Shown here: positions 10,071 through 22,800 of the stretch, piece by piece
Layout: every line of letters begins with the position of its first letter
Numbering within the stretch: position 1 is the first letter of the stretch
Assembly (NCBI GenBank): GCA_043228905.1
Contig: JBHGNT010000012.1
Coordinates: 21,204,001-21,268,000, forward strand
Direction of reading: 5' to 3'
Source of the DNA: Azolla caroliniana
Taxonomy: Eukaryota; Polypodiophyta
DNA length: 64,000 bases
The notes under the pieces: generated by a model
Database searches by the model: none
What the model saw: only the letters and a program-made list of their open reading frames with translations
What the model was told of the DNA's origin: nothing
Made by a program: the position numbers and the translations under genes

Positions 10071-10115
10071 TTAAAAGGAATACCCTTCACAAGGAAGAAT
10101 ATTTGGAGGACAACA

Positions 10116-11418
10116 TACTTAATTTAGTTGTAGGGCTATTTTAACATGATATGGACCATTGGTTAGGCAACCCAATGAATATAAAGTTAAAAGAAAAAAT
10201 AATGATTGCGACTTGTCATATAACATATTCTAAATTCTAATCGCATAAGTGATACAACTGAAATATGTGATTGTCAATTGAATATTAGTCAACCTTTGTA
10301 TACGGTGTAATATAATTCCATCGCTTTCGTATTCTCTATTTATTTTATTCATGGTGTAATCAATGTTAAATAGTGTACCACTGTACTCTCTCCCTCCCTC
10401 CCTCTCTCTCCTGTCATACATTCTCTAATTCTGACAAGAGGTGACGATGAGGTCATAGACAGAAGTTGAGAGCATACAGAGTTGAGTTAGAGCATTACTC
10501 ATAGTGTTATCATTCTCCCAAAAATAATGATAAGTAGGAATGCCCTTGGGTATTATATCTAACCTAGCCCTCATGTATTATACCAAATTGTATCTAACCT
10601 TGGGTATTACTATTATACACAAACCTACTTGTCATGAAAGAACTTACAATCCATGCCAAGCAAAATATTACCAACATATGAGCTAAGGAATTTCAATCTA
10701 AGTGGTACATACATAGCTGAGTACATCAAATGCCCAATTCTAGAAACCAACAAGAGAGCTTATATTGATGCACACATAAGGGCTTGTGTTTGTGCCCTTA
10801 TATGGATGTTTAGATACCCATGGAAGAACTTATGAATCCTTATGACCATATCTAGACTTTTGGACACCCATACACGTATTTTTTTCATTAATAGCATTGC
10901 ATCTTTTCACAAACCTATGCATCTACTGAAGCTTTTTTTATCATATAAGAATGCAATACACAAAATTCATGCACCAATATTGTAAATGATTCACCGTTAA
11001 GACATCTCCAAGATCAGATTTGTGATATACACAACGTCCCATTCATGCTAGCAAGAATATATTCAGCTTTATTCAAAAGATATAAACAATTCATTCCCTA
11101 CACTTTTTGCATGTGAGAGTGCGTGATACAACGGACCATACTGTTTATCCAAACTAACAAACAAAATCAATTGTTTTATTCGACACCTTTTTGAGGTTCA
11201 CGGATTTACACATTCGTCCAACCCCCCTCGCCCCTTTTTTTTCAGATTTTACTAAGGTGAATAAGAGATTACATGCCCTATCAAAACCAAACCGTAGTTT
11301 TTTACAACAAAAGTTCTCTTCTAGGAACTTCAATACCCCAAAGATTCAATCCGAGGAATTTGCTGAAGTCCTCAAAGCGAGTTTTGAGCAGCAAAAACAA
11401 AAACAGCAAATACATCCA
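10116..11418. other. Intergenic DNA between tRNA array and H+-ATPase
   Basis: No gene seen. A (CCCT)n/(CT)n tract is at 10390-10410. The 3' UTR of the H+-ATPase lies in the right part. AATAAA on the minus strand at 11175-11180 is a candidate poly(A) signal, about 240 bases past the stop. Confidence 0.55.
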
Positions 11419-14400
11419 TCAAACTGTATAAGATTGCTGGATGGTATTGATATCCAGTCCTTTCAGCCTCACAACTGATTCCACGTGCCCCTTCAAGGTG
11501 TTCAATTCTCTCAACCTGTTTCAAACAGAAATTATAAGCATCAGAGTCGGAATATAATTAACGGCATGCCAATCACCATAGCCATAACAGTGACCAAGAC
11601 TGTTCATAATACAGAATATCCTTAACTCACACACCTTGCTATCTCAGCACGTCTTTTGGCTTGTTCAGCTATCTCTGTCAATTCATAGTAACTGCTCCTA
11701 TCCGAGAACATTTTGCTTGGCTCCGGAGGCTGTAGACCATGCAATGTTCTTTGAGCTTGCGCCCACTGTGCCTCTCTCGCTTCCTTTCCGTAATCCTTTT
11801 GGCTCGTGAATGCAATCTGACATACAACGCCATCAAAAATAAGCGTTAGAGTCTCGTCCACAATTTAAATTGAAACTGAATTGGAAGAAATCAATGAATC
11901 AAGAAAAAACTTTATCCATTTCACACAATTCCATCCATTTTTACCTTTCGTTCAATGAGATTATTCCATGCTTTTCCACTCAAAACGTATCGGACAGCAA
12001 ACTTGATGATATCCAATGGGAGGTAAGTTATAATGCTAAATAGCCAGATAACTCCAGCCCATCCCCAGCCAATGCCTCTAATATTAGCAAATCCCCATGT
12101 TGCATACACAGCTAGAAGGGTTGCAACCTATAACCAAAAAAGAAAGCTTATAACATTTCGACTTTATCATAACAGAACACACCCTAAAAACTTAATGAAC
12201 CCTAACCCTAAACTTGAACATACACACATTACTAGCATACATGCATTACTTGGGCACTTGAAAGACTTCACACAGCATACAAACATTCCCCTGAACCCAA
12301 AAGCTTGAATAAACACATCATTTGTAACGTGTCAAATATGTGCCACAGACTAAACCCAAAGCCCTAAACTTAAATATACATGCATACCAGTTCAGCAATA
12401 ACAAAGGGTTGAGTCTTTAACACAAACGCATCTCACCAAACACTAAACCCCATACGGACCATTATTTGTAATATATAAATTTCAGCAGTAACAAATGGGT
12501 CAAGACTTGACAAAAAAGCATATGAACAAACCCTAGACCCTAAACATGGATAAACGCACATTCCTTGTAATACGATACATACCAGTTGGGCAATAATAAA
12601 AGCAATCATTAATAGTAGTCCAGGACGCTCCACAAATGACCAGCTTCGGGACCTTGTCACAAAAATGAGTGCTTGACTTATAATGCTCACTTGCAAGTAT
12701 ACTGCGGCTGTAAGTTGGCTGTTACTCCAACTTATATCTCGGACATGGAAGTGTCGCTGTGATTTTAGGAAACGCAATTCATTAGGAAAAACTTTCTTTG
12801 GATCTTAGAAAGGACCTAATAATAAAGTGCAGAAATGTGTGCAATTCCCACCCCAGCTATTTGGAACCCCAATTGGAAATAAATAAAAACACTTACGGGG
12901 AAAAAATCTGTCTTATGCGCAGCCCAGAAGAAAAGAACTGTCATAAGTGCAAGGTAAGTTCCAAGAACGACACCAGTGGCAAAAATTTCCTTCAGCTTCC
13001 AGCTATCTGGTAATGGAGAAGGTTTGACTCGATCCTTCGATATAGTCATGATGGTGCCTGGCAAAAAGAAAAAACATTGTGTAAGATACAATTCCTTGGT
13101 TGGATACATCCAGCATCATAGCTAGATTTATCGACATCCATCTCTCTATCTATCTATCTATCAACCTATCCATCTATATACACATATATTCTATTAAGTG
13201 TGACACACATAAAAATGCACACACTTACCATCGTTCAATATGGCAATAATAAGAACCATGAAAGGAGAGAAGTCGAACTTCCAAATTAGTGCAAGAAGCA
13301 GAAAACCAACCTGCACACATGCACGCAATCCATAAATGGAGAACACGCTTTTTTGAGACAAAGTTCACTTGAGAAACCAAATCTTTTCCTTACCACAATA
13401 CGGATGGTAATGGAGACAGCATATATCTGTGACAAAAATGTACAAATTTGAGTTCTAGTTCATATACAATATATACTATGTAATCCACACGTAGTATAGG
13501 GAAGACACAAAAAGTGCAGAAGTCATTCCATCATTGACTCATATTTCATTGCTTAATATTCACATAACCTCACAAAAAAGAGGACATGGACCTTCCTAAA
13601 GAGATTTTTGTTTTTAAAAAAGAACAGATATCCATAACAAAGACAAAAAAACTTCTTACAGTGTAGTTCTTCATCCTTTGAAATATAGCACGGCTTGTAA
13701 GGACAGCACTAATAATGACACTCAATCCAGGCTCAGTTAGCACAATATCTGATGCACTTCTTGCAGCATCTGTTGCATCAGAAACCGCGATACCTATATC
13801 GGCTTTCTTTAGTGCAGGAGCATCATTCACACCATCACCAGTCATACCACAAATGTGTTTCTTCTCTTGTAGACGTTTTACTATCTCGTATTTGTGTTCT
13901 ACCCAAGCAAAAAACAATGAACCATTTCAAAAATGTCATTAACTTTGTATCTCTCTATATATAAGAGTGAGAGAGCGAATCATATCAAGATTCGATGACA
14001 AAAAAAAGATGAAAAAGATCAATGGAAAAAAAAGAAACCTGGAAAGACTCCAGCAAATCCATCAGCCTTCTCAATGAGTTCATCAATGGGGAGAGATGCG
14101 ATTGATTCATCTTTATGCTGGCCTAATAATGATGATGATGGATACATGTTGGTTCCCATACCAAGTCTTCGCCCAGTCTCTTTTGCAATAGCTAGCTGGT
14201 CACCTGGTTTACAAGAAGTAACATTAGCAATAACAATAAAAGAAAAAACTAACGAGAATTTAACCAAAAACAATGAGATGAATTAGCTTCTTTTGGTTAA
14301 TCAACCCAGTGCTCATTTGTTCACATTCTTGACGAAAGTACTGAAATTATACTATGTCTGATTACCTAAAAGAACATGACCTTCTATTAGAACACTGCTT

Positions 14401-17400
14401 AAAACTTCCATGGGTGTTACTAAAATTCCCAAAATGCCCTATTTTTTGGAGGGGGTATATCTATGCATTTGGACATGGATATGCTTTTCAATAATCTCAT
14501 TATATGATATTATTATTACCAGTAATCATTTTCACATTTACTCCCAAGTTCAAAGCTTGCCGGATTGTCTCAGCACTGTCATGGCGAGGCGGGTCAAAGA
14601 GAGGCAATATTCCAACAAATTGCCAAGGTCCTCCCTCGCTCTCTTTGCTCTTTTCGGGCACTTCCTGATCACATATTAAACAATTAAAGGTAAATTTAAC
14701 ATAATAAACCACGATTGAAATATCTTTCACAGCTTTTATCAATTTACAATTTTTACAACCACTCAGAAGAAAAGTAAAAAAGTTCACAAACCCATGCAAT
14801 GAATGAGATTTAGCTTAGCTCAACTCCGTTTTGAATTGTTAGGGTCTTTACAAATTTGACCAGACATTACATTGAGATCCTCGAGGGATCAACCACCAAC
14901 CTGTCGAGCAACGGCCAATGAACGGAGACCCCTCTCAGCAAACTTCTCGATAACAGCATGCGCTCTCCCCTCAATTTCTGATCGGTTGTGAGCCAATGCA
15001 ATCATCTAGAAAATTCACATGAAGAAAATTCTGAAAACCAAACAACATGCATGTGTATATAGAAGGCCCAAAAAAAAACTAACTCAAAAAGACAAAGTAA
15101 CATATACTGTAGAATAAATTAAAAAATCTTAGGCTACCAAAAGAAACATTTGCTATAAGAAAGAATAAAAATCAGAAAAGAGCTCAGTTAACTTATAAAC
15201 GCTACCTGCTCAGGAGCACCTTTGCTCGCCCTATGCCATTTACCATGGGCATCAATATATGTTAGAGCTGTCCGTTTGTCATTGGGATTGAATGGAAGAA
15301 AATGTACTTCTGTTACATTGGCACGGGCCTGAAATTTCATGAACAAAGAAGAAGAAAAAACTAACACGTTTTTTTAAACTGCATACATTTTTAAATCTAA
15401 AAGCATATTTTTGCTGACAGTAAAATGTATAGATTATTTTTCTTATTGAAATTAAGTGATCCATTTTAAGTTGCAATTTTTTACCTCCTTCGGATCAGCT
15501 AACATGCCAACAATGGCCGTGTCAATAGCATCTTGATTCTCTGTCCTTGAGGCTCTTGCTGCGAGAAGTACTACCAAATCCTTATCTACTCCTTTACCAA
15601 ACACCTGTAAATGTGGAGCCAAAGCCTCATTACAAATTTGACGAGATAAAGCATTTCTTATAAAAATGTAGAATATAATATTAACAATTAGATTTTTTTA
15701 AGCTTGCCTCGATTAGATTTTTATCCACTGTAAGTTTATTCAGAGTCAAAGTTCCAGTCTTATCACTGCACAAAACGTCCATTCCTGCCATTTCTTCAAT
15801 AGCAGTCATTCTCTTTGTAATAGCACCCTGGGCACAAGTACAGTAAAACCAGATTACTAACATGCAAAAAAGACTTTATCAAGTAACTTTTCCAATCATA
15901 TAATATGAATATATATTACCTGCTGAGAAAGACGGTGAGATCCGATAGCCATAGTCACAGAAAGGACTGTGGGCATAGCTATCGGAATTCCTCCAATAAG
16001 TAAGACCAATAGATTGTTGATTCCATCTCTATAAGCTCTGTGTTGTATGGGGTACATGACAATAATCTCGATAACAATTCCGATCGCAATCGAGCAGATG
16101 CAAAAATTACCGATAGCAGTCAAAACCTAAAAAAAAGAACATAACGCACTCACATGAATTCACAACACCCAAGCATAAGAAAAGACAACGTGATAACTTG
16201 GATAATAGAAACAGAGAACCATATAGCAATTATATGCTTCTAATGAAAATAGGATGGTGGTGGTAGGTTACCTTCTGGAAATGACCAACTTGATTAGTTG
16301 AATCAACAAGATGAGCAGCTTTTCCGAAAAAGGTATGGACACCAGTGGCGATAACCACAGCTTCTAGTTCCCCTTGCTTACATGTTGAGCCAGAGAACAC
16401 CTCATCTCCAGGTTTCTTTGTCACTGGTAGTGACTCGCCCGTCAACGCAGACTGTAATGAAGTTGAATGTCAAAGGAAGTAGAAGCAAAACATGATTCAC
16501 AAATACAATCAATAACCGAATGTGAATCACGATTATAATCAACAGCATGCAAATCACAAAACCCAGGTTCAAGCCTTATCAAAGATGTCTGTAAGGGTAA
16601 GCCAGGATTCGTAGGTCTATGTATCTAAACAATAGCTATTTGAGACTGTGCTGACCCCAATTTGATGATGTTGATTGGGTACCAAGAGAATGAGATAGTG
16701 TTCACCTCCCATAACATTGCATAGCATGCATTGCTCTCATAATTGAGTAGGTTTATTTGCTTTTATTGCTTCATTGACTCTTACATATCTTTGAGTGTTC
16801 ACACTAACATATCCACCCACAAAATCTAACCTGAAACCTAGCTTGGTATTATCTAGCTTGTTCAGTCCTTATGGTTCTGCGTATAGACAATCTTATACCT
16901 GATCAATCTTTAGTGGATCACCCTCCAACAATCTAGCATCAGCAGAAACAATATCACCCAATTTGATACTGATTATATCTCCCGGAACAAGTATTGCCGC
17001 ATCCTGTTCACTCCACTGACCATCGCGAAGAACCTGAAGCAAGCAATTGCACGTTGAATAACAAAACCTTATATATGTTTCTTATTAAAACTCCACACAA
17101 CCCATCTTTTGAGCAAAGCTAAAGAGTGAACAGAAATCCAACCTTAGTTTTTGGTGCTAGTTTAGCCATAAGCGCAGCTGCTGCATTTCCAGCATTGTTT
17201 TCTTCAATAAAGGATATGGTCGAGTTTATCACTAGCAAGACCATAATTCCAACAAAATCTTCCCAATCTGGGGGTGCTTTCTGTATATGTAAAAGAAAAT
17301 TAGGAGATTTCAAACAAGCCAAAAAACCTTTCAGATTCTATACAAATAAAAAATTCACATGTGGTGGTGAATACATACTTTTCCCTTCTCTTTCCCATTA

Positions 17401-18714
17401 GCCAATGCAATAGCCATGATTGCAGCAGCTTCCATGACCCATGAGAGAGGATTCCACATAAAACCAAGGAACTTGAGAATTTTGCTTTCCTGGAGAACAA
17501 TTAATAACACATCCATAAGTTACACCGTAACAGGCAACAGTATTGAGCTAAATCTAGCTCCCTAACTAGCAATTACATCATTACATGCTTCAGGGGCTAA
17601 ACCTTGTTAATCCAGCAAACACTAATTCTAGTTAGTCAGAATTAGTGTTTGCCAGATTAACTAGGTTAAGCCCCTGAAGCATAGAAATTGGGGTTTTTCC
17701 TCCCAAGTATGAAACCATTAATCCTCAATGCTTGCGAAATTTATATGATAGGTACACTCAAGGGCAAAGTTGCGCATTACATGGCCGGGCTATGCATGGA
17801 TATATGGGTTGTGCTATGCAAGGATAGATGTTTGTTCGGCTATGTTATGCATAGATGGATATGTTGAGCTATGTTATGCATGGATGTAAGTATGTATTTT
17901 CGGCCTCTACCATACTATTTAACTCGTTCGACCAAATTGGTGGGTAGGAAGGGGATGGATACGGGTGCCTACAAGCAAACGAAGTTCTTTTCTAGGTGAT
18001 ATATGATAGGATATGCCTGGTTGGATGCGTTCTGTCATTCTGTTCATGGATATGAGTGAATTCCATGTGTAAAATCCACGTTACACCCGGGAGGATATGC
18101 TGGGATATGCCATACTGTGTTAGGATGGACGTGTTGGGATATGCTATGCTATGCTATGGAGGGACCTGTGCCAATCAAGCATTATAAGAAAAAGAAGGGT
18201 TTTTAAGAGTATGCATGGATGGATGTGTTTAAAATTGAGTATGAGGGGCTTTAAAGAGTATTGATACAAAAACCCTTCTCTTCCAGAACCCTAATACCCT
18301 GTGGATAGCTCAAAATTAAAATTGTAAGAAAGGAGAACCGATAGATTTATGATCCTCTTACAGATTTCTCTTCAAGTTTATTAAACCCAAAAATCTTGAG
18401 GCGACTCTCTCCTTCCTCTGTGGTCAAACCTTCTTTGGTGCATCGTAGTTGCTCAAAAACTTCCTCAATAGGTATTCTTTCCTGGAAAAGAAGCAAGAAG
18501 AAGAGTTCAGAATTTCCATATAACCACCATACAACACAAAACAGAAGGCCATAGTGAGAGCAAGAAAATCAATAGAAATGGGGGGGGGGGGGGGGAATAA
18601 AGGGGGAGAAAATTCAGTTCCGAGGTGGGTTTTTATTCGATTGCCGGGTAGTATAATTACCAAATCCACGGTTTCTTTATTAAGGGCCTCGAGGCCAAGC
18701 GTTTTCTCATCCAT
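11419..18714 (-). CDS. AHA: Plasma-membrane proton-pumping ATPase (P3A type), 21 exons
   Basis: Pumps H+ out of the cell using ATP, energising symporters. Exons from the start: 18661-18714, 18362-18481, 17379-17489, 17143-17280, 16899-17033, 16272-16451, 15920-16126, 15708-15827, 15485-15604, 15206-15328, 14901-15005, 14520-14664, 14039-14203, 13660-13898, 13394-13426, 13229-13310, 12897-13057, 12583-12756, 11945-12127, 11635-11816, 11419-11515. They join in phase to 957 aa, the usual length. Visible: N114 in M2 (N106 of AHA2), TGES 190-193, phosphorylated D337 in [15 protein letters not shown] 431-436, GDGVNDAP 595-602, proton-site D692 in ILNDG, and the C-terminal autoinhibitory domain ending SYTV. 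T956 is the penultimate Thr whose phosphorylation binds 14-3-3. The N-terminal part resembles the AHA4/AHA11 group. The start MDEKTLG is the first ATG of the frame. Intron 8 begins with GC. Exon 18 could start 39 bases earlier, but the CAG before 12756 gives the family sequence HFHVRD. Confidence 0.95.
15605..15707 (-). other. GC-AG intron of the H+-ATPase (intron 8)
   Basis: The exon ends CGAG and the intron starts GCAAGC; the acceptor is TTTACAG before GTGTTTGG. The joined product reads NLIE then VFGKG, matching the family with no gap. There is no GT at a frame-keeping place. GC-AG introns are a known minor class and usually have a strong exon-side consensus, as here. Confidence 0.85.
17490..18361 (-). 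other. Large intron 2 of the H+-ATPase with repeats and a palindrome
   Basis: This 872-base intron is the longest of the gene. It contains the 98-base palindrome at 17585-17682 and two stretches (17775-17890 and 18090-18240) of degenerate GGATATG / CTATGCTATGCATGGATG minisatellite. It may have grown by repeat insertion and expansion. Confidence 0.7.
17585..17682. repeat. 98-base near-perfect inverted repeat (MITE or hairpin)
   Basis: Two 45-base arms (17585-17629 and 17638-17682) pair with four mismatches around an 8-base loop. Ends read ATGCTTCAGGGGCT and AGCCCCTGAAGCAT. It lies inside intron 2 of the H+-ATPase, so the transcript would fold it into a long hairpin. It may be a short foldback MITE or a young miRNA-like hairpin. 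No sure target-site duplication is visible. Confidence 0.8.
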
Positions 18715-19820
18715 GGCTGGAGCTCGAGGAGGGAACAAACGGAAGATAGGGGGGTTTTATTTTTTTTAGGGGGGGATTTGCAGAAAGAAAGAGAAGAAGG
18801 GGGAAGCTGGAGAGCTAAATTTGGGAGAGGAACATGGCAGAGCAAGGCAGCAGGAAGAGAGAGAGAGAGGCAGGGAGGGAGGGAGAGAAGATAAAAGAAA
18901 AGGAAGGGGGGAAGACAGACAGAGAGAGAGAGGCGTATGGATAAAGAAGCTCTGATTACCAGTATACGCTATATATATACATACATACATACATACATTA
19001 TAGATTTTATATGTATGTATATATAAATGTATATGTCTGTGTCTGTGTGGGACTGTGGAGCAGGGGAAGCAGGGGAAACAGGGGAAGCAGAGGAAACAGG
19101 GGAAGGAAGCGGAGCGCCGTCCAAACTGACGGCGCCCCCCCCCCGTCATCTCTGACGCCCCGCCGTCAACGTGGGCGTCTTCTGGCCCCCCAGTCAACTG
19201 TTTTTCCTAGCTTTTTTGGGCTGACCCTTTCTTTTCCTTCTTCCTTCTCCTTTTTTTTCTTGCTTTTTTTTTGGGGGGGGGCTCTCTCTCTCTCTCTCTT
19301 TGCTTTCTTGCTTTCTTGCTTTTTCGCCTTTTTGCTTTTTTGCTTTTTTGCTTTTTTCTTTTGGGGAAGGGTCCTATGGTTCCTCCTCCTCCTCCTCCTC
19401 TTCTTCTTCTTCTTCTTCTTCTTCTTCTTCTTCTTCTTCTTCTTGGTGTTCCCCTCTTCCCTCTTTCAGTTCTCTTATGTGTCCACCACCACCACGCCCA
19501 TTGAAATGGAATCGATAGAGAACGATCGAAACGGATAACGAGAGACAACTGATCGACGACGACAACTGGACGCCCACGAAAACGAGGCTAGTTCAATTAC
19601 ATGAGTGGAGGAGGGGGGGGGGGGGGGGGGGTATGGGGGGAGAGTTCAAACGAAAAGAGAAGAAAAAGTATCACAAAGGATACTCTCTCTCTCTCTCTCC
19701 CTTTGCTTGCTTGTCTAGATAAGGACGTGCTTAAAGACACACTTTTAAAATGTGTGTGTATGTGTGTGTGTGCGTGCGTGCGTGCATGCATGTGTTTATG
19801 TGTGTGTAACACTTTGGACC
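18583..19820. repeat. Dense microsatellite and homopolymer region
   Basis: In order: G12-14 run near 18581-18595; (CATA)n at 18980-19000; GGGGAAGCAG repeats at 19060-19110; C8 run at 19136-19144; T and G runs with (CT)n at 19264-19300; (TTTTTTGC)n at 19318-19360; (CTC/TTC)n at 19382-19445; G19 run at 19613-19631; (CT)n at 19682-19700; (TG)n and (TGCG)n at 19751-19805. The left end is the H+-ATPase intron 1 and leader. Long open frames here are only repeat translations. Confidence 0.85.
18715..18980 (-). promoter_or_regulatory. Leader and core promoter region of the H+-ATPase
   Basis: Upstream of the ATG (minus strand) there is a pyrimidine-rich leader with (CT)n and CCTCCCT tracts at about 18855-18935, and a TATATATA element at 18970-18979, roughly 260 bases from the start codon, that could be the TATA box. 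Assignments are inference. Confidence 0.35.
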
Positions 19821-22800
19821 ATAGGGAGAGATGTCTTCAATCTACAGTATCAGCCTAGATTCTCACCGACCCATCGGTGCGTGATATTCTGTGTCGCAAC
19901 TCCTCCCTTGGGAGAGAGATTCTTCTTCTTGTTTAGTGGTACATATATTATTAGCCTAGAGTCGCCTAGACCCATACGTGACACACAAAATTGCACCTCG
20001 ATAATCCTATTATATCTATAACACCGAGAGGTCAACCACCATTAATATGTATGTTGTAATTAGGATCAATCACGAGATCAATGATCGGTATAAAAAGTTG
20101 TTACTCCTTATCACTTTGTGATTCATGATGGTTTTGGTGTTTATGATATTAAAGTGAATAACAATTATTAATCTCTTACAACGAAATTGATTATATAAAT
20201 AAGGACGGTAATCATAGATCGCATTAAGATGCAACAAAGGTTTGTATAGGTCAGCCTTTTTTCATTACCGAGGTCAAAATATCGGTATTTTCTAAAATAT
20301 TGAGGATTGTGGGTGATATTAGGCAAATATGCATTGTAAGACTAAGAAAGCAATTTACATTTTAAAGAAATGGCTTATTATTTGCGAGTTGGCTATATGC
20401 ATTTGTCCATTGTGATAGATGTGGTCTTGTTGTACGTGATTTCCACATAGTATATGAGGGAGGATATCGACACTATAAGTGTGGACATAGAAACCTCCCT
20501 TTTCTTCTCCTACTATATGTTTGTTGCCACCACTTTTATAAAGAAGATCGTGTGGATAAAATCAGGCCTAAAAGTGCTCGAGCATATATATATATACGTA
20601 TCGTAGCTTTGGGCCATCCTCAAAAGTTCACATAAATGACTCATTGAAGAATATGAGCCCGTTAAACATAATGAATTGAAGCTTGTCTAGTTTGTGTGAT
20701 GTCTATTCAGATCGGCCAAGTAACCATGATTAACTACTATTTTTTGAATTGACGCCTTGTGAGTTGCATACTAATTAATATTAGCTTTCTCATTCACTTT
20801 GTCTCACAAGATGTATCGTGTGTGACCCCATAGAAGGGAAATACCCTCCATTTTGTGTGTGCATGTGAACATTCTTCAAAACAAATAAATAAATACGTTG
20901 TAAAGCCGTATATTATTGACTCCAAAGTATTGGATCTTCTTAAAGTCATGACAATTCGATGCACATATTCCATATTTTGATCGTTTTTCGTACGCAAATC
21001 TACGCTTCTGTTGATGCATTGGAATCTAGGAGGATAATTAAGGTACCTTTCTCCATTTATCATTCATTAAAGAGCTAACTATTTAACATGGATATCATCG
21101 TATGCCATGCGGTCACTTAAATTAAGTATCTCGATGTATTTCCATTGCAAGCTACCCGTAGCGGTCCTACAAGTCATGGTTGGGTTATGTTATAAAGTAT
21201 TTGTTTATTCATGCAATCTTTGGTTCCTTGTGTCATTGCGCATATACAACATTAACACATTATTTTCTTAAAACGTTTCATTTTCCATGTCTAGGTTGTT
21301 AGTCTCCCTTACATCGAATGGATAATACTTGTTTTCTATACGGTAAGTGATATTGCGGTGTGACCCATAAATATTGTTGGTCTCGCTCCCAATAGTTGAA
21401 ATCTTTAGAATATGAGAGGAACTTGAAAAATTTCCACTCACATCTGTCAAAAATGGAAATACATCTCCTTTCCCCTTATATAGTATTGTTTTAGCATCTC
21501 GCTTGTATTTATCGTCCTAATTGGAATGGGAAATCCAACAACTATGTTGCCAATCTCGCATGTCCTTTTCCAACATAATCTATGTTGGTCAAGTGAAACA
21601 CTTATCCTACCATAAGGTGTTTAATTCAACCATTTTGTTAGTACATCATTCGTGCGGATGTAGACCCATCAACTCAAGATTTGAATTTCCCAAGCTTCAC
21701 AAACCTCTTTTCAATGGTGTACCATCTATTTATTCCAAACTTCTAGCTAGGCTTGTCTTTCGCATCATCCCATGATTTGTTATATTAGTGTAATCAAAGT
21801 AATAAGCTCCTGGCTATCACAAGTTATTGCTTGTTAATATTCATTGCATAATAGAAGAACAAATTCGCACACCGACGTTCCTTGTTAATGGTAGAGTAAC
21901 ATGTCCTTGTTATTTCTTAAAAAACCAAGGGTATACGTACCATGATTTAGAAACTAAGAACGGTAGGCTTCATAATATCCCTTACAAAAATCAAGGGGTA
22001 CTACAAATATTTCCTCTTTTGTTCATATGAAAATAGACATCAATTATTGTGGCTCTAAAATTGTGCTAAAGAAGGATTTTTATTAGAGATTTGGAGAGTG
22101 AATATTGCACGTGGATATACTCATTGTTCATGGGTCAGACAAACCAATATCGAGTAGAATTCCTTTCGAGGGATGACTGTTGTATAAGATCCTGCTTTCT
22201 GTATTAGCATACTTAATTTTCTTAATATTGTCACGTTTACCCTTGTTTGTTGTGCCTTTCATTTCTCCATCTTTTATGTTCTTTCCATTATTCCCGTTGT
22301 TATAACACAAATCTACATTTGCCATTCTTTTTTAATACTTTGACATTTGTCAATGCAGACAAGATTTGTGGTCTCCAAAGGCACCCATGCCTTTATTAAG
22401 TCGCAATATACCTAATTATATAACAATAAAGTAGTGTATGATTATCAAGTCTAGGCGAACAAATTTCCCCTCAATAATAGTGTATTTCTTTTCTCGCCCT
22501 TTAAATGTAACAAATTATTCCCCACTGATGCCCTTCCAAATTTGACCAACTACAAAATAAGCCTTTGGAAGTCAAGATTCTAAGCATAGACATGCACAAT
22601 GGACCTCTCCCCTATATGTAACCTAAATTCGGAATTCTCTTAACAAAGACATTGGGGAGTGCATGAGAAGAAGCCACCCATAGGAATGTCCTTCAATAGG
22701 TGTCTGTTGGCAATTCAATTAACATTGAAAAAGTAAACCTCAATGAAAAAAAGTAAGTTTTGATCCCTTCTATTATTTCATTCAATGATTGATTGAGACC

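Larger units (their letters stand above)
9054..10115 (-). repeat. Tandem array of about ten tRNA-Pro genes and relics
   Basis: The unit is a tRNA-Pro gene of about 72 bases plus a 30-60 base spacer containing CAAGGAAGAATATTTGGAGG-like sequence. All copies lie on the minus strand. Read on that strand, each starts like GGGCATTTGGTCTAGTGGT (box A inside) and ends GAGTTCGATTCTCGAAATGCCCC-like (box B inside). Copies differ by point changes, arm deletions and loss of ends. The open frames across this stretch are an artefact of the repeat. Individual copies are listed separately. Confidence 0.92.

Noticed and set aside
12757-12795. Extra 13 codons at the start of H+-ATPase exon 18
   Set aside because: In frame and preceded by an AG, but using the CAG at 12757-12759 gives the family sequence (FFP then RHFHVRD) and the usual length.
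19011-19577. Frames of 70-175 codons with poly-Phe, poly-Ser, poly-Arg or poly-Glu
   Set aside because: Translation of TTC/CTC microsatellites and homopolymers.
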